Assembly (NCBI GenBank): GCA_904063045.1 | Contig: CAJFCJ010000017.1 | Span: 248,001-312,000, forward strand | Direction: 5' to 3' | DNA length: 64,000 nucleotides | From: Dimorphilus gyrociliatus | Taxonomy: Eukaryota > Annelida > Polychaeta > Dinophilidae | Shown here: positions 49,630 through 61,210 of the stretch, piece after piece | Layout of the letters: the number at the start of each line of letters is the position of its first letter | How positions within the stretch are numbered: the stretch's first letter is position 1 | Notes under the pieces: generated by a model | What the model was told of the DNA's origin: nothing | Seen by the model: the letters and a program-made list of their open reading frames with translations, nothing else | Databases searched by the model: none | Translations under genes and position numbers: made by a program

Positions 49630-50181
49630 ACAAAAGTTAGCAAAAGAAATTAAAGATAAATCGAAAGTAGAAAGTACGTTTTTAGTTCTTTCATCTTTCC
49701 TTTATAATTCCTTTACTTAATAGACTTAATGTTTATGAAAAAATCGTATAAACATCATATAATACAAAGGGAAGTTGTAGAATATAGAAATGATACTAGA
49801 ATTTCTACACTTCTCTACAACTTCTCTTACTTATTGCAACTGTGTAGAAGCTCGTTTACAGTTTTAAAATTCTGTGAAGAAAATTCATACACAATAAATG
49901 AACCGTTTAGCGAGAAAACATTCTTAATTCAGGTAATAAATTTAGTACTTAATATATACTGTATGTTAATTAATTAATTAATTAATTAATTAACTAGTTA
50001 ATTACTATTTTTTTAGAATAAGAAATTTTTTATACCTTTCGATAGTATTACGTTTTTCGAGGAAGATAATTCAAAGAAATGTATTTTCTCCCTTGGCCAA
50101 TTCATAAGGAAAAGTCTACAAAGAGAAGTTCTAAATCGTAAATTTAGATTATGGAATGACCAAAAACCTTATGATTTATAG
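49630..50181 (+). other. Pseudokinase-like tail of receptor copy 4
   Basis: Three exons again (from 49630, 49725 and about 50018). They read LLYNFSYLLQLCRSSFTVL as helix E, NEPFSEKTFLI in place of the HRD loop, IPFDSITF in place of DFG, and KCIFSLGQFIRKSL at helix F. Same intron layout as copies 1-3. The reading frame is intact despite the lesions upstream. Confidence 0.5.
49965..49994. repeat. TTAA microsatellite in the last intron of receptor copy 4
   Basis: About seven repeats of TTAA. Confidence 0.8.
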
Positions 50182-50701
50182 AATACTTTCATTTAAATAC
50201 ATCTAGCAATATGACAGACTAAAAGATCAATTTGAATACGAATATTGACATATTTCATGAATTTAGGGTGTTTTATTAGTTTCTGTCTCGTAATGTATAT
50301 TTTAAATTAGAAAGAATAGTCCGTTATTGGATATTCTACGAAAAAGAATGATTCAATGACATTTAACCAATGAGCGTTCGCATTACTAAATATCCTTTTC
50401 TTTCTTTTGGGTTTCAACCAATTAAAATATATTGAAATATTCAGTGCCGAACGTAACTTCGAAGAAGTATAGCTAGATAGATAGCAGAATACTTAAAAGA
50501 GCATTGACATCACCTATTTTGTATTTATATTCCATACTATCAAATAATAAAAATAGTGGAAATGATTGAAAACTATTGCAATTTACTTATATTGATATAT
50601 TCCACAAGTTAAAACATAAAAATGACAAATAAATAGCAATAATATAATAATAATAACCAAAAAACTCAAAAACAGAAATGCCAAGTTTAACAAAAGTGTT
50701 T
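50182..50701. other. 3' flank between convergent receptor copy 4 and ZYG11-like gene
   Basis: No gene recognised. Two CCAAT strings occur near 50369 and 50419, but no coding gene starts here. Confidence 0.35.
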
Positions 50702-52834
50702 TTAAGATTCGAAAATTTTTTCCAAATTGACTATATTAAAAAGTTTAGGATCGGCTTCGATAATAAAGAATCTCTGTTTAAGGAATCTGTACATTTCCTT
50801 TAAATAACTTATCAAATTTGAATCATCTTGACACATTCGTATGAAAAATTGTGATGAAAGATTGAAATTATGACAAATTTCTTCAATATCTTTAACTAGC
50901 CTTAAAATTTGCTTATCAGGCAACTATATTTAAAGAGAATTATAGATAAGATAGAATAAATTGAAAATAATTTAAGAACCTTTTCGAAGAAATTATATCG
51001 AACTAATTGAGTAAAATCTTCGTTATTCTCCTTAGTCATTAGCCAAAATTCAACGCATGTCTCTATCCAATTGATCTTGAATGAAAAAAAAAAAAAGAAA
51101 TAAAGATAACAAGATAAAACAATAAAAAGAGTTAATTAATCTAAAATCTAATAAAACGCAAAATGTAACGCATATAGATTTTACTTTAGAAAATATGATG
51201 AATAATCGTAATAAGAATGAAAAAAGTTGAAGTTTAGACAAAATCTGAAAGTGTAAGAAAAAAAAAGAAAAAGTTGTTTAGGAATAAAAGATATTTAATA
51301 AAGTTTATTGTTTATGTTTACTTTGGAAAATAGAAAGAATTTGTTATTGAATAGTTTTGTAAGTGAATACAAAAATTTGAACCAAGTATTTAAGGATATA
51401 TCAGCTAAAGATTCTATAAAATTCAAGCAGATATAGATAATTTTATTCCAATAATATTCGTGAACCGATGAATAATTAATTTCGTTGATTATCTGGAAAT
51501 AATAATTTAAGGATAATCCAAAATTTAAATCTTCGTATTCAGATAAATTTAATGGACGAAAAGTTTGAACGTCAAGTTGTTTGAATATCATCTGTCATAT
51601 CGATAATACGATTATATATTAATATACGAATTGAAATATTTGTATATAAGTTTGAACAGACCTTCCATAATAAATCAATCTTACCAAATTCAATATTACC
51701 GTCATCTTTCATCTTTTCCACTGCCAATATATTTATTATTTCGATTGGAGAACTTAGATGGATTGTTCCTTGAAGATAATTAGCCAATCTATTTAAGATA
51801 TCAAGGTCGTTCTTGACCTAGAATTTGTTGGAGAAAGTTGAATATTTACGAAAAATATTAGTCTTACCAACCCTATCATTTTCGGCTGGTTTAAAAATGA
51901 ATAAATCGTCTCTATCGAATACAATAACAGATTCGTCGACATTCTTCAATAGGAAAAACTTTGGTTTAGGTTTTTGACATGATAAACGACTGTAAAAAGA
52001 AAAGAAACTTATAATAATAATACAAAGAGTAAATAACTATTATAGGAAACAATGATACAATATTAACTGCTCGTCTATTTGAGCCGATGTCTTTTGAAAG
52101 CCGACCAACATTATTGAGAGACTATCTAATTGCCAATCAGAAATCCAAAAGAAATGAAAAAATCGGATAAGGTTCAATGAAACGTTAAAGTTTAAGTGTA
52201 AATGCTTCAATTGTTTAACTTCCTTCAAACATTGAAATCCAGAAAGGCATAGAGCCTTTAAAGTATGAAGATATTTCAGATTTACTATGCTATCTAGACA
52301 TTTCACTTGAGTTCTATCGATATTTAAATCTTCTAGTAGTGTTACTTCTCGACAAATTAGATTTAAACTTCTTTCAGTAAATCCAGAATTGCTAAGATCT
52401 AACTTTCGTAACGATTTAAAATATCTTAAATATTCAACCTTTTTCAATCTGCAATACACTCTATTAGCAATACTAAACTCTTTAAGCTTGTTGAAATCAA
52501 TTATTTTCTTTAATTCGTCCAAAGATACTGCAGATGATGAGTTTTTCAATTCAAGAACTATAATTGGATGATCGATCAAAAAGGATAAGGTCTGTATATC
52601 TTTAATCTTATTAGCGTGTATAGCAAATCTATGTAATCTCGTGTCTAATCTACTAAACAATTGTAAATCTTCGTCCGATATACCGCAGCATAAGACGTCT
52701 CGAGATTCCAAGATCATCTCGGCAATGAGAGACGGTAATCTTAATCCTTTGGCGTGAACACTATTAAGTATTTCTTGGAAGCTCATAGAAACACGTTGAA
52801 GTGTCAAATTTCGAAGGGATGGAATAGAAACCAT
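50702..52834 (-). CDS. ZYG11-like LRR/ARM protein, copy 2
   Basis: Exon 1 (52834-52059) has the N-terminal box-like region (SLRNLTLQRVSMSFQEIL, LPSLIAEMIL) and LRRs (LRKLDLSNSGFT, LEDLNIDRTQV, LHTLKALCLSGFQCL). These follow the ZYG11B/ZER1 pattern of an N-terminal Elongin-binding box, LRRs and a C-terminal helical ARM-type domain. Exons 51989-51872, 51817-51662, 51591 to about 51317, about 51075-51000 and a last exon to 50702 add helical segments with spaced tryptophans. ZYG11/ZER1 proteins recruit targets to CUL2 ubiquitin ligase. The sequence is divergent, and the glycine-binding pocket could not be checked. It shares intron phases with copy 3 next door. Confidence 0.6.
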
Positions 52835-53390
52835 GATCTTTATTCTATTATACGAAATTAACGAATATTGGACCTATTGTAGAAAAAGTTTATCTAACCT
52901 TAACCTTCCGAAAAAAAAATGATTCTATATTCGTAATCGAGCTTTAAAATTCCTAGAAATTTTCTCCTAGAAATTAACAATATTATAGAAATATTTTAGC
53001 TTAATAATTCCGATTAATTATTCCAATAGAAGATTAATTACCAGCTCAAAACGTGTGCTCTAAGTAGTTATTTATGATTTAACGTGACCCAATGGTTTTC
53101 GACCAATCAGCTTTCAGCTAACATAAAAAAAGCATTGGACCAATAAGAATTTATTAATAAAATATATTTTTTTCGATAAGAATTTATTAAGATAAGAACC
53201 AATTTATTAATTAATTAGTTATCGAAATCTATAATTTTTTTATCTTTTTTTTCTACAAATAATTAATTGAGAAAGAAGAGAAAAACAAAACAAAATCTTT
53301 ACATTTACTACCAGGTTTCACTATTTTTTGCTAAAAATAAATTCAAGTTCATAATACTCAGACAAAACTACTTTCTCTTTTTTTTTGCAA
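52835..53390. other. Intergenic with a CCAAT cluster
   Basis: The upstream region of ZYG11-like copy 2 and the 3' flank of copy 3. It has at least three CCAAT-type sites within 60 bp and A/T-rich remainder; no exon. Confidence 0.45.
53089..53144. promoter_or_regulatory. CCAAT cluster upstream of ZYG11-like copy 2
   Basis: CCAAT occurs at 53089-53093, 53103-53107 (as CCAATCAG) and 53140-53144. The middle one matches the octamer upstream of the left-edge paralogue. Neighbouring bases (GTTTTCG before it; CTAAC and an A-run nearby) also resemble the 450-500 region. Confidence 0.35.
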
Positions 53391-55476
53391 TTAAACATAA
53401 ACCTTAGGAAAATGAATTACGTTGCAACAATTGTCGTGTTCCTCCAGTACTAATTTCAATCTTTGAACGTAAAAACTATTCATATTTTTCATATATTTAA
53501 ATGATGGAATTTCCTTATAATCGCAATATTTAAAATTTGTATCAAGATCGGAAGAGATATCCTCAATTTCCTTTGATAGTTTAATAACATCGTCATTCGT
53601 CATCTTTTGTTGCGTTTAATAAGATAATAAGAATTAAATTAAGTATTAATAGAATAACAAACCGCTTCGAAAATATTCTCATTACTAAGCGTTACGAATC
53701 TATTATCGTTCTTTTCCTCCCATATCCAAGTAGCTATTTCATCTAGTTGATAAATCTATTGTAGCAAACAACAAAGAAAAGAGAAGAAACTATATTTAAT
53801 AATAATGAATATTAAACATATTTCTATTACTTTAGAAGCTACAACGAACGATCTCAATACAATTAGGAATAGATCAATCCTAGTAAACACCTGTTGAAAA
53901 ATATTAAAATATTATAAGGAATTAACATAATATATTAGGTTAAAGTAATAAAATATTTGAACCTTTTCAACAATAAAAAACTTGTTATTGAGAAGTGCCA
54001 TTATAATAGTAAAGTTATACTTAGTACAGGCGTGCAATGTAAAATAATTCTTTAATTTTAATAGATAAACGCATCCATTAATTACTTTTATCCAACAAAA
54101 TATGTCGTTACGATGATATTTTAAGTTACAAAGTATCTTTATCAATTGTCTAAAGCTATCTTGAGAGCAATGATATTCGCTTGTTAGTGTATTTGTATAA
54201 AAATCTTGATGTCCTATTGTTCTAAAGAAAATCTAAAATAGACAATAATTAATAGAAATCTATTCGTTTATTGTTTATTAATAACCTCCCAAATCATTTC
54301 AGTACGATTTGAATCAACAGGTGTCTTATCGAATTCCGTTTGGGCAATTGCTCTCATCTTTTTAACAAAGATACAAGGTATCTTACCAGCCAAATGCTTT
54401 GATACTTGAAAAATACAATCAAGATCGTACAAGTCGTCTCTCTAAATCGGGAAGGAAAAGTGAAAAATAATGAATCGTTATATAGATAATAAAAGGATTT
54501 AATTACAAAATTGCATTGTCCTTCACTCGAAAAGTTCATTGAACTATCGTATAGAAAGAAATGGTGCATCTTTTGAAAGAACAACTTCTTTATCTCTGGC
54601 TTTCTATTAAGTATATATCTATTTTGAAAAATGGTAACAAAAACAAAGGTAATTATTTATTAATAAATCTATTATGTAATACTTGTATATACTGTATTAC
54701 CTTGTATAATCTACGTATTCTATTGAATCTACTGAAAATTTCTTAATCGATATATTGGCAATAGTCCAAGTAGAATTTAGGAGGAATGTTAAAAAGTTTT
54801 TAAGATCGGATACCATTGTAAATTCAACATCCAACTCTTCCAATTGATTCAATTGTTGAAAAACTGAAAAATCTATTTCGTTTCTTGATTCAAAGAGAAA
54901 TTTAAATATTTTCAACTTTTGTAAGAGTTTAATCCCATTTAAATTCGATATTGAACTCTTTTGTATATTTAATTCTTCTAATAGTATCATTTTATTGAAT
55001 ATAAATGTTAATACTTCATCTTTTACAATTGTACCGCTTATATCTAATTTCTTCAGAAATCTCATTTGACCTAGAAATTCCAAATCAATTTCAAAGTGTA
55101 ATCCTTTATTGACGAATGTTAATTCTTTTAATTTCTTGCAACTGACAATATTCTTTAAATCTATTAACGATTTAAACGATAGATAATTAACCAATTCAAG
55201 ACTTTCTATTGGATGATCTCTTAGAAAGTTGAACTTTTTCAAATTCTTTATTTTATCACCCTGAATACTAAATTTCGATAGTTGCGTCTTAATTTTACGG
55301 ATTATCTCTAAATCTTCCTCGGTTATACCAAACGTTAAATCATCTCTCCACTCGATAATCATTTCAACAATCTTGGACGGTAATTCAATAGTTTTAAACG
55401 TTAAAGGATGAAATACTTTGGAAAAGTTTAATGAAATATAACGCAGCGTTAAATATTGTAAATCTCTTGTAGACAT
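53391..55476 (-). CDS. ZYG11-like LRR/ARM protein, copy 3
   Basis: The start at 55476 (MSTRDLQYLTL) is chosen because it aligns with the starts of the two paralogues; the frame is open further upstream. Exon 1 runs to about 54703 and ends in phase 2, as in copy 2. It holds the box-like N-terminus (LPSKIVEMIIEWRDDL) and LRRs (LKKLDISGTIV, LEELNIQKSSI, LEELDVEFTMV). Later exons (about 54635-54509, 54430-54280, 54235-53940, 53895-53830, 53758-53665 and the last to 53391) supply the helical C-terminal part with W-I-W-type motifs. Role as for copy 2: putative substrate receptor of a CUL2-type ubiquitin ligase. Internal edges of the small exons are approximate. Confidence 0.6.
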
Positions 55477-55927
55477 GATAGTCGTATCTTGAAAAGATGA
55501 TGAAAAAAGAAACAGAATCGTTAATTTGATATACCTTATCGAATAATTCAACCTTTATTTAACAGAATCAGCTGTCAGAATGATTTCCGATTGAAATGTT
55601 GGAGAAAGTAAATACTTTGTAGTCTTTGGATAGAAAGTGGATACAATCCAGAGGTGTTTAATAATGTGTATTGAGTATAGTATCTATTTCACCTTCCCTT
55701 AGAACAGAGGGAAAGAGAGAGAGAGAGAGAGAGACTAAATAGTTCTTTTCATATATTATTTCGTCATTTTTATTAGGATAGAAACTTAAATAGTACCAAA
55801 AAAATCAAATATAACTTAATCTATTTAATAAACTAAGAAAAAAATATATAATAAACCACTTATTAAGCGAAACATTGTACATATTTCGATAAAGAGATAG
55901 AGAGATAGAGAGAGGATAGAAAGAGTA
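55477..55927. other. Intergenic
   Basis: Upstream of ZYG11-like copy 3 and downstream of the hAT-like gene. It contains the GA microsatellite (55714-55734) and GATA-type repeats near 55888-55913. No gene. Confidence 0.45.
55714..55734. repeat. GA microsatellite
   Basis: About ten AG dinucleotides in a row. Confidence 0.85.
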
Positions 55928-57253
55928 CTAATCTCCATCTAATCGATTAAATAAATAAACCATTTTATCGATATCCAAACTCTTCTCCATATCCCAATTA
56001 TCATTTATGACATCAGTCGGAAATTTACATTTATCATCTAATCTAATACAAAAAAAGATTTTAGCTAAAGAATATAACAATCCGTATTTTTCTCTATTCT
56101 CTTCCCACCATTTAATAGGATCTTCCGATCTATCTAATAACGGTTCATTTAGATAGGCTAGTAAAACTTTCTGAACTTTTCTCTTGATAATATCGTTTGG
56201 TGTATCAATACTCTCCAATGCGTATATTCGATGTTTAATTGTATTATAGGCTATATCTTTTTCCTGTTCATTTAAATATTTCAATTTATATCTAGGATCC
56301 AAAACTGACGCTTCGTTTAGAATATTTTTCGTAAATCTCGAATTGAAATAGTAACAATGTACATTTGTTACTAAATTACTTATAATAAATTCTCCTAATG
56401 GACCATTATACGAATTAATAAACAAAACAAGATCGGTAACTGTAGGAACAACATCCGAAAGAAAACATCTTACACGAACCAGTTTAATTGATAATTCAAA
56501 TTTTTCCAATATATGATTAACGAATTTCTGCTCTTCGTTACTCAATCCTCTGAATGTCTTTTGAAAATCTTTCGAATCGATAATTGCCTTACCACTCTTC
56601 AGTAGTAGATCGTCTGGTGAGGCAATCTTCGGTAGGTCTTTATCCGGTAAATTCTCAAAGTATTCGTACAATTGTTTATGCGAGCATATAATAAAGATTG
56701 TTTTCGAAAATAGACCATATCTATTGTTCAAAACACATATAAACTCACTAGGATGTTTACCGATATACAACGTTACACGTTTAATTTCTAAATCTTTATC
56801 GGTAACAAACATAGTCAATTTTTTCCTAGTAGTTGCTTCTTCCTCCTCCATAAGTATAAACGAATAGAATGATGCATTAAGAAGATTTCTCCATTCAATT
56901 ATCCAATTCCTAACAGTCTCTTCCTTTTTCATTATTACTTGAGAGAATTCTTGAAAATTGATTGTTGGTGATATCATTTTAAGGATTTTAATGAAGAAAG
57001 GATTAAATAGATCTTCAGTTTGTGAGTTATTTTTACTTAACGAAAAATCCAATACATTTTCTAATAGAATATTCCTAACAACTATTTGTTGTTCACTAAC
57101 CTCTTTTTGGTCTTTTAGACCATGAAACATTTTTAAATGACGTAGCATTGATAGAACATTATTCTTAAGGGTGAAGACTGCAGCGCAGAAAGCACATTTA
57201 GCTTTATTATTCTCTTCTCTATGAAAGTATTTCCATACTTCTTCCGCTTTCAT
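55928..57253 (-). CDS. BED zinc finger / hAT transposase-derived protein
   Basis: One uninterrupted exon of 441 residues. Residues 5-45 form a BED-type finger (VWKYFHRE, then C-A-F-C and LRHLKMFH: Cys2His2 with an aromatic start). Near the C-terminus, LLAYLNEPLLDRSEDPIKWW and LAKIFFCIR match the hAT dimerisation region, but the usual end with TSVPSERVFS is replaced. The family's catalytic core is normally 600 residues or more and includes an RNase-H fold with DDE residues; here the middle is short and I cannot place a full triad. No terminal inverted repeats or target duplication were seen next to the gene. An intact frame without transposon ends fits a domesticated ZBED-like DNA-binding protein, or a truncated copy too young to have decayed. 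Confidence 0.7.
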   Translation of the reverse strand: MKAEEVWKYFHREENNKAKCAFCAAVFTLKNNVLSMLRHLKMFHGLKDQKEVSEQQIVVRNILLENVLDFSLSKNNSQTEDLFNPFFIKILKMISPTINFQEFSQVIMKKEETVRNWIIEWRNLLNASFYSFILMEEEEATTRKKLTMFVTDKDLEIKRVTLYIGKHPSEFICVLNNRYGLFSKTIFIICSHKQLYEYFENLPDKDLPKIASPDDLLLKSGKAIIDSKDFQKTFRGLSNEEQKFVNHILEKFELSIKLVRVRCFLSDVVPTVTDLVLFINSYNGPLGEFIISNLVTNVHCYYFNSRFTKNILNEASVLDPRYKLKYLNEQEKDIAYNTIKHRIYALESIDTPNDIIKRKVQKVLLAYLNEPLLDRSEDPIKWWEENREKYGLLYSLAKIFFCIRLDDKCKFPTDVINDNWDMEKSLDIDKMVYLFNRLDGD

Positions 57254-58950
57254 AATTTGTTGATAATTGTCTATATTTCCAATTCCTTATTTAGTGGACT
57301 CTTTCTTAATTAATTCTCCTATTCGTTAGCGTTAGATAACTTTTCTTTAATTATCAGTATAAGGATGAATCAAAGAGTAAAGTCTTAATGGCTGATGAGT
57401 AATTTCATCTATTAATATTGCTCTTGTAGTTTTTATAGCTTTATCGACGCTAATTTATTAAAGAGTACCGTTGTAGAGTAGACTCAATACTAATTAGGAT
57501 ATAGACAAACCATGTTTTCTGTTTAAAAAAAAATATATCAAGTTCAATTTTTCATTATTTCAAGTATGTTGAATTTATAAAACATTAAATTCAACACTGA
57601 AACAATCTATATCTAATATTTAAACATAAAATAAAAAAACAAAGACTTTTTTCAACAATAGAAAGGGAAATAAAGTAAAAGGAAAACAAAACTAATAGAT
57701 TTTTACATATTATTAATGAATTTCTTTTGAGAAGATGTGTAATTTTTTTTTTTTAACTTCCATTTCTCCATTTTCAATAATAATCTAAATGTAAAACGAC
57801 TATAGGTAAAATCAATACCGTTTTAACTGTATTCATTACTTAATTTTAATAAAAGAGAAAGTATCTTTGTTGAGTTCTATGTAAAATAATTTTTTTTTGT
57901 TATATTTTTTTTTTTAAAAAAACAAACTATTAAATTATTCTTATAGTTTAAATCTAATATATTGCATTGATTTCGCTGTTTTTTTGGTTTTTTAATCTAA
58001 TAGAAACTGTGGAATAGAATGTTTCTAATGGTATTATATGTGTATATATTATTTCTCCCCCTCTCTCTCTCTCTCTACCTCTCTTTTTTTTATTTTTCCA
58101 TAAGCCTATCATATCTGTTTTAAAGTTGTCCAAGTTTAGGTAAAATTTGTATTTACTAGCTCGACGGTTAATAGGTCAGACTGTGTTATTTTTTTATAGC
58201 AACGGCTGTTTATAGGATTCAAAATGGATGACGTAAAATTTACAATCTCCGCCTCAATTTCACCTTGAATTTTATCATTATGCTATTAAGAAGAATCGTA
58301 ACTTTCGTCTATTAAAGTATCATGAACGCTAATCGCGTTGGTGGGAAGTGACGCTTAGTAACTGGTGTTTTTGTTTTTTTTTATGTTAACAATTTGCTAA
58401 CCGAACGTCGCGTCTCTTTTGAGTTATTGCTCAATAAAACTATTAACTATCTAATTAGATGTGTACCGAATATATGTATAACAGTCTTTTTTTATTCCAA
58501 GTAGAGTTAACATGTCTACATTCCTTTACCAACTTTATTATTTATGACGTAATACAAGCCTATTTAGATGACAATGAACTCAATAGATAATAACTATAGC
58601 AACCTGTATTTACACGCGTAAATTGGAACAATCAATAGTACCTTATTATTATAATTAAATATAAATTTCTTTCGGTAAACAATAAATAAATAGAATATAA
58701 ATTGAAAATGTAAAAATCTTCTCCACCAGTTTAATTCCAATTATAAAAAATTCGATATTAATATCTCTTATTATTTTAAAAGCGAAAGTAAAAGTTGTTT
58801 TGAACACTTTAATTAGTAAAATTGAACGGTTGAGGTTGAAAATATTGAACGTGGTTATTCTTAATAAGATATTTAACCATATACCTTAGACGCTATTAAC
58901 AATTGTATCATATATTTTTATTGCAGATTTTAAATTAATCGGAAATCAAA
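57254..58950. other. Long intergenic region between divergent genes
   Basis: Upstream of both the hAT-derived gene (minus) and the first GBP-like gene (plus). It holds long T runs (57739-57753, 57905-57914), a CT microsatellite (58057-58075) and TGACGTAA (58543-58550, CRE/ATF-like). I see no exon with coding character or a paralogue in the window. Confidence 0.45.
58057..58075. repeat. CT microsatellite
   Basis: A run of about eight CT units in a pyrimidine-rich stretch. Confidence 0.75.
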
Positions 58951-61108
58951 ATGTCTTGTCTAAAACTATTAACAATTAACGAGAGTAATCAAGTGACTAT
59001 TAATACAAACGCCAAATCGTTTCTACTGACAGAATGTAGAAATAGAAAATGTATTATCATAAGTATTACAGGTACATTTAGAAGTGGAAAAAGCACTTTA
59101 CTAAATTTCATTCTACATTTTATGAACAATACAACTGGTTCAATAAGAAACGTTTTTAACGCAAGATATGATTCCGATGGTCTTTCTGTTACTAAAGGTA
59201 TTTATAATAAATAAACAGTAAACAGTATATATACATTATATATTCATCTTTCTGTTTAAAAGGAATCGACTTTTTGCCAACACTCTATCTAAGGTTTCAA
59301 TTGTTTTCATTAGTTTAATATATTTTATTATTTTAATACATTTATTTCATTTATAGGCATAATTACGGCATACTTTTCGTTGATTCACAAGGTCTAGACA
59401 GTCCTGAACGACTCAGAAACAATGATCATTTAATTCTCGCCTTATTATTTCGCATCTCTTCAATAACAATTATCAATATAAAGGATAATCTAAAGCAATC
59501 AGAAATAGAAAAGTTACATGTAAAATTATTAGTTTTTTAATCATTTCTTATCAGCGATAATTAAAAAGTATTCATTATTGAAATTACCTTTTACAGTTGA
59601 GCATTTCGCATAGAATACAAAATGGAGGCAGTTACGAGACCGATCAATTTTCGGTAAATATACTTAAAAATATCCTGAATATCTGAGTATTAATTAGTAG
59701 TATTCTCTATTGCAGAATCTTGTATTTGTAATAAGAGATCGGAAGAAAAGAGATGTGTATGATCATGGAAGATTTAATTATAAATTCAAATTTAAGCAAC
59801 TAGAAGTAATTCTTTTATTTATTGTTCGTATATTTATTATTGTGAAATATCTTAATCTGTAGGAATTTCCCGAATTTGGAAATCTTCTTACCAATATATG
59901 GAGCAAAGAATCCCAATTTGTCTTATTACCACAACCGTTTGTGGATGACCCTGACAATGAAGATCTTATACATCTGAATGGTATTTAATTCGTACATAGA
60001 GACTTTTCAATCTATTAATGTTTGTTTGTATGTTTTAGAAATAAAAGAATCCTTTAAAACTTCATTTTCACAGTTTTTGGACGATTTATTAAAATTTAGC
60101 GACAGAATATCGAATTACGCTCGAACTGGACCAGAAATTATTAGACATATAGAACAAATTTCCTATGATGTAGTAAGAACTGATTGGATTGCGAGACCTC
60201 AGCGTCGAAGACAAGTACTGTCGGATATTGAAATGGATAAATTAAAACGTTCTGCTATTGATGCTATAAAGACTGCTGTATATGATTTATGTTGGGATTG
60301 CGTTCCTACAGAATCGAATTCGAATATGAGAGATATGAAGCAGAATATCGAACTGGAAAACAAGAAATTTATGAAGGAAGCATTAGACCACTTTGGAATA
60401 GATGATGCATATTCTAAACATGAATTTGAAGCTTCAGTACTTGAACAAATGAATATGTTGTTTAAAAGCATCCCTAGCAATATATCAAACTTTCGATCTA
60501 ATATATTAGATTGCTTTACGAATGATTTTGATTCCACTTTTGAAATTAATTACAATTATACAAGATATCTTGATGAAGAAGAGCTTTACGATTTTTTCAA
60601 TTATGCTGATAGAAACGTAAAACAATCACTAATTGATTGTTTCGATGAAGATATCTCTAAACGTATAGACGTAGAGGAGCTAATTGATGATAGAAAGCGA
60701 ATGATTAAACATTTTAACGAAATTTGGGATGTAAACGCAATTGAGCAGATTGGAGCAACATTTGTAAGATTTGGTAAGGCAGTATATGATTTCTTTGCTG
60801 AAGATGAAGAAGAGACTATGGAACGGTCAAAGTCTAAATTAATGAAAAAAATTCTGGATTTCATAAGAGAAAAATATCCAGCAGATGCTGAAAAACTATT
60901 GGATATGTCAAGATATCGTTTTAATGATAATAGTGGTTTCAATCCTTTTCTCCTGTCCAGAGCAAGGTTACCTAAGCATGAAATCAAAGAATTATTTGGA
61001 AAATATATGAATTCTGTAAAGTTCCCTATAAAAAGACAATTTTATTATCGTACTTCTTTCAATTACCGAAAACATAATAGTAAACACTTTAATTTAAGTA
61101 GTTTCTAA
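58951..61108 (+). CDS. Guanylate-binding-protein-like large GTPase, copy 1
   Basis: Seven exons (58951-59197, 59263-59293, 59357-59519, 59597-59653, 59716-59805, 59863-59980, 60039-61108) give 591 residues. G1 is ITGTFRSGKSTLLN, the GBP/atlastin P-loop. Switch I region is VTKGIDFLP. G3 is LFVDSQGLDSPE, with Gln where GBPs and atlastins have D-T-E-G. G4 is the family's RD motif (FVIRDRKKRD). A long helical domain follows, with FARTGPEI-like wording (NYARTGPEIIRHIE) shared with copy 2. GBPs and atlastins are dynamin-like GTPases; GBPs coat pathogens and vacuoles, atlastins fuse ER membranes. No transmembrane hairpin is seen, which favours a GBP-type protein. It ends NLSSF without a lipidation motif. 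Confidence 0.85.
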
Positions 61109-61210
61109 AGATCAAACATTTGCAGTTTGTTTATTTTGCAGTGTATCTCAAATTTTAAAAAAATACAGTTATTCATATTTTAACAAGCAAAAATCCATGT
61201 GATTTCAATA
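61109..61210. other. Short gap between convergent GTPase genes
   Basis: Only about 100 bp separate the stop of GTPase copy 1 from the prenylated last exon of copy 2. Nothing else is seen. Confidence 0.5.

Larger units (their letters stand above)
44272..50181 (+). pseudogene. Giant receptor copy 4, apparently disabled
   Basis: All parts of the family are present in order: signal and SRCR-like domain (44272-44595), CLKCYK exon (about 44690-44746), one-disulfide exon (44813-45065), SKTFG exon (about 45120-45340), SRCR (about 45660-45990), C-type-lectin-like domain (46140-46715), LDLa repeats (46800-47930), LRRs and 7TM (47771-49528), and tail (49630-50181). Two lesions stand out. In LDLa 5 an in-frame TAG (47702-47704) falls inside the C-N-G-x-x-D-C core, with normal coding on both sides. 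Around 49416-49455 the frame slips by one base: TM6 ends in frame 1, while TM7 (NPIIYTISEI) reads in frame 2, with no plausible intron between. Everything else is well preserved, so the damage is recent, a strain allele, or assembly error. TM3 ends TVERY. Confidence 0.6.
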
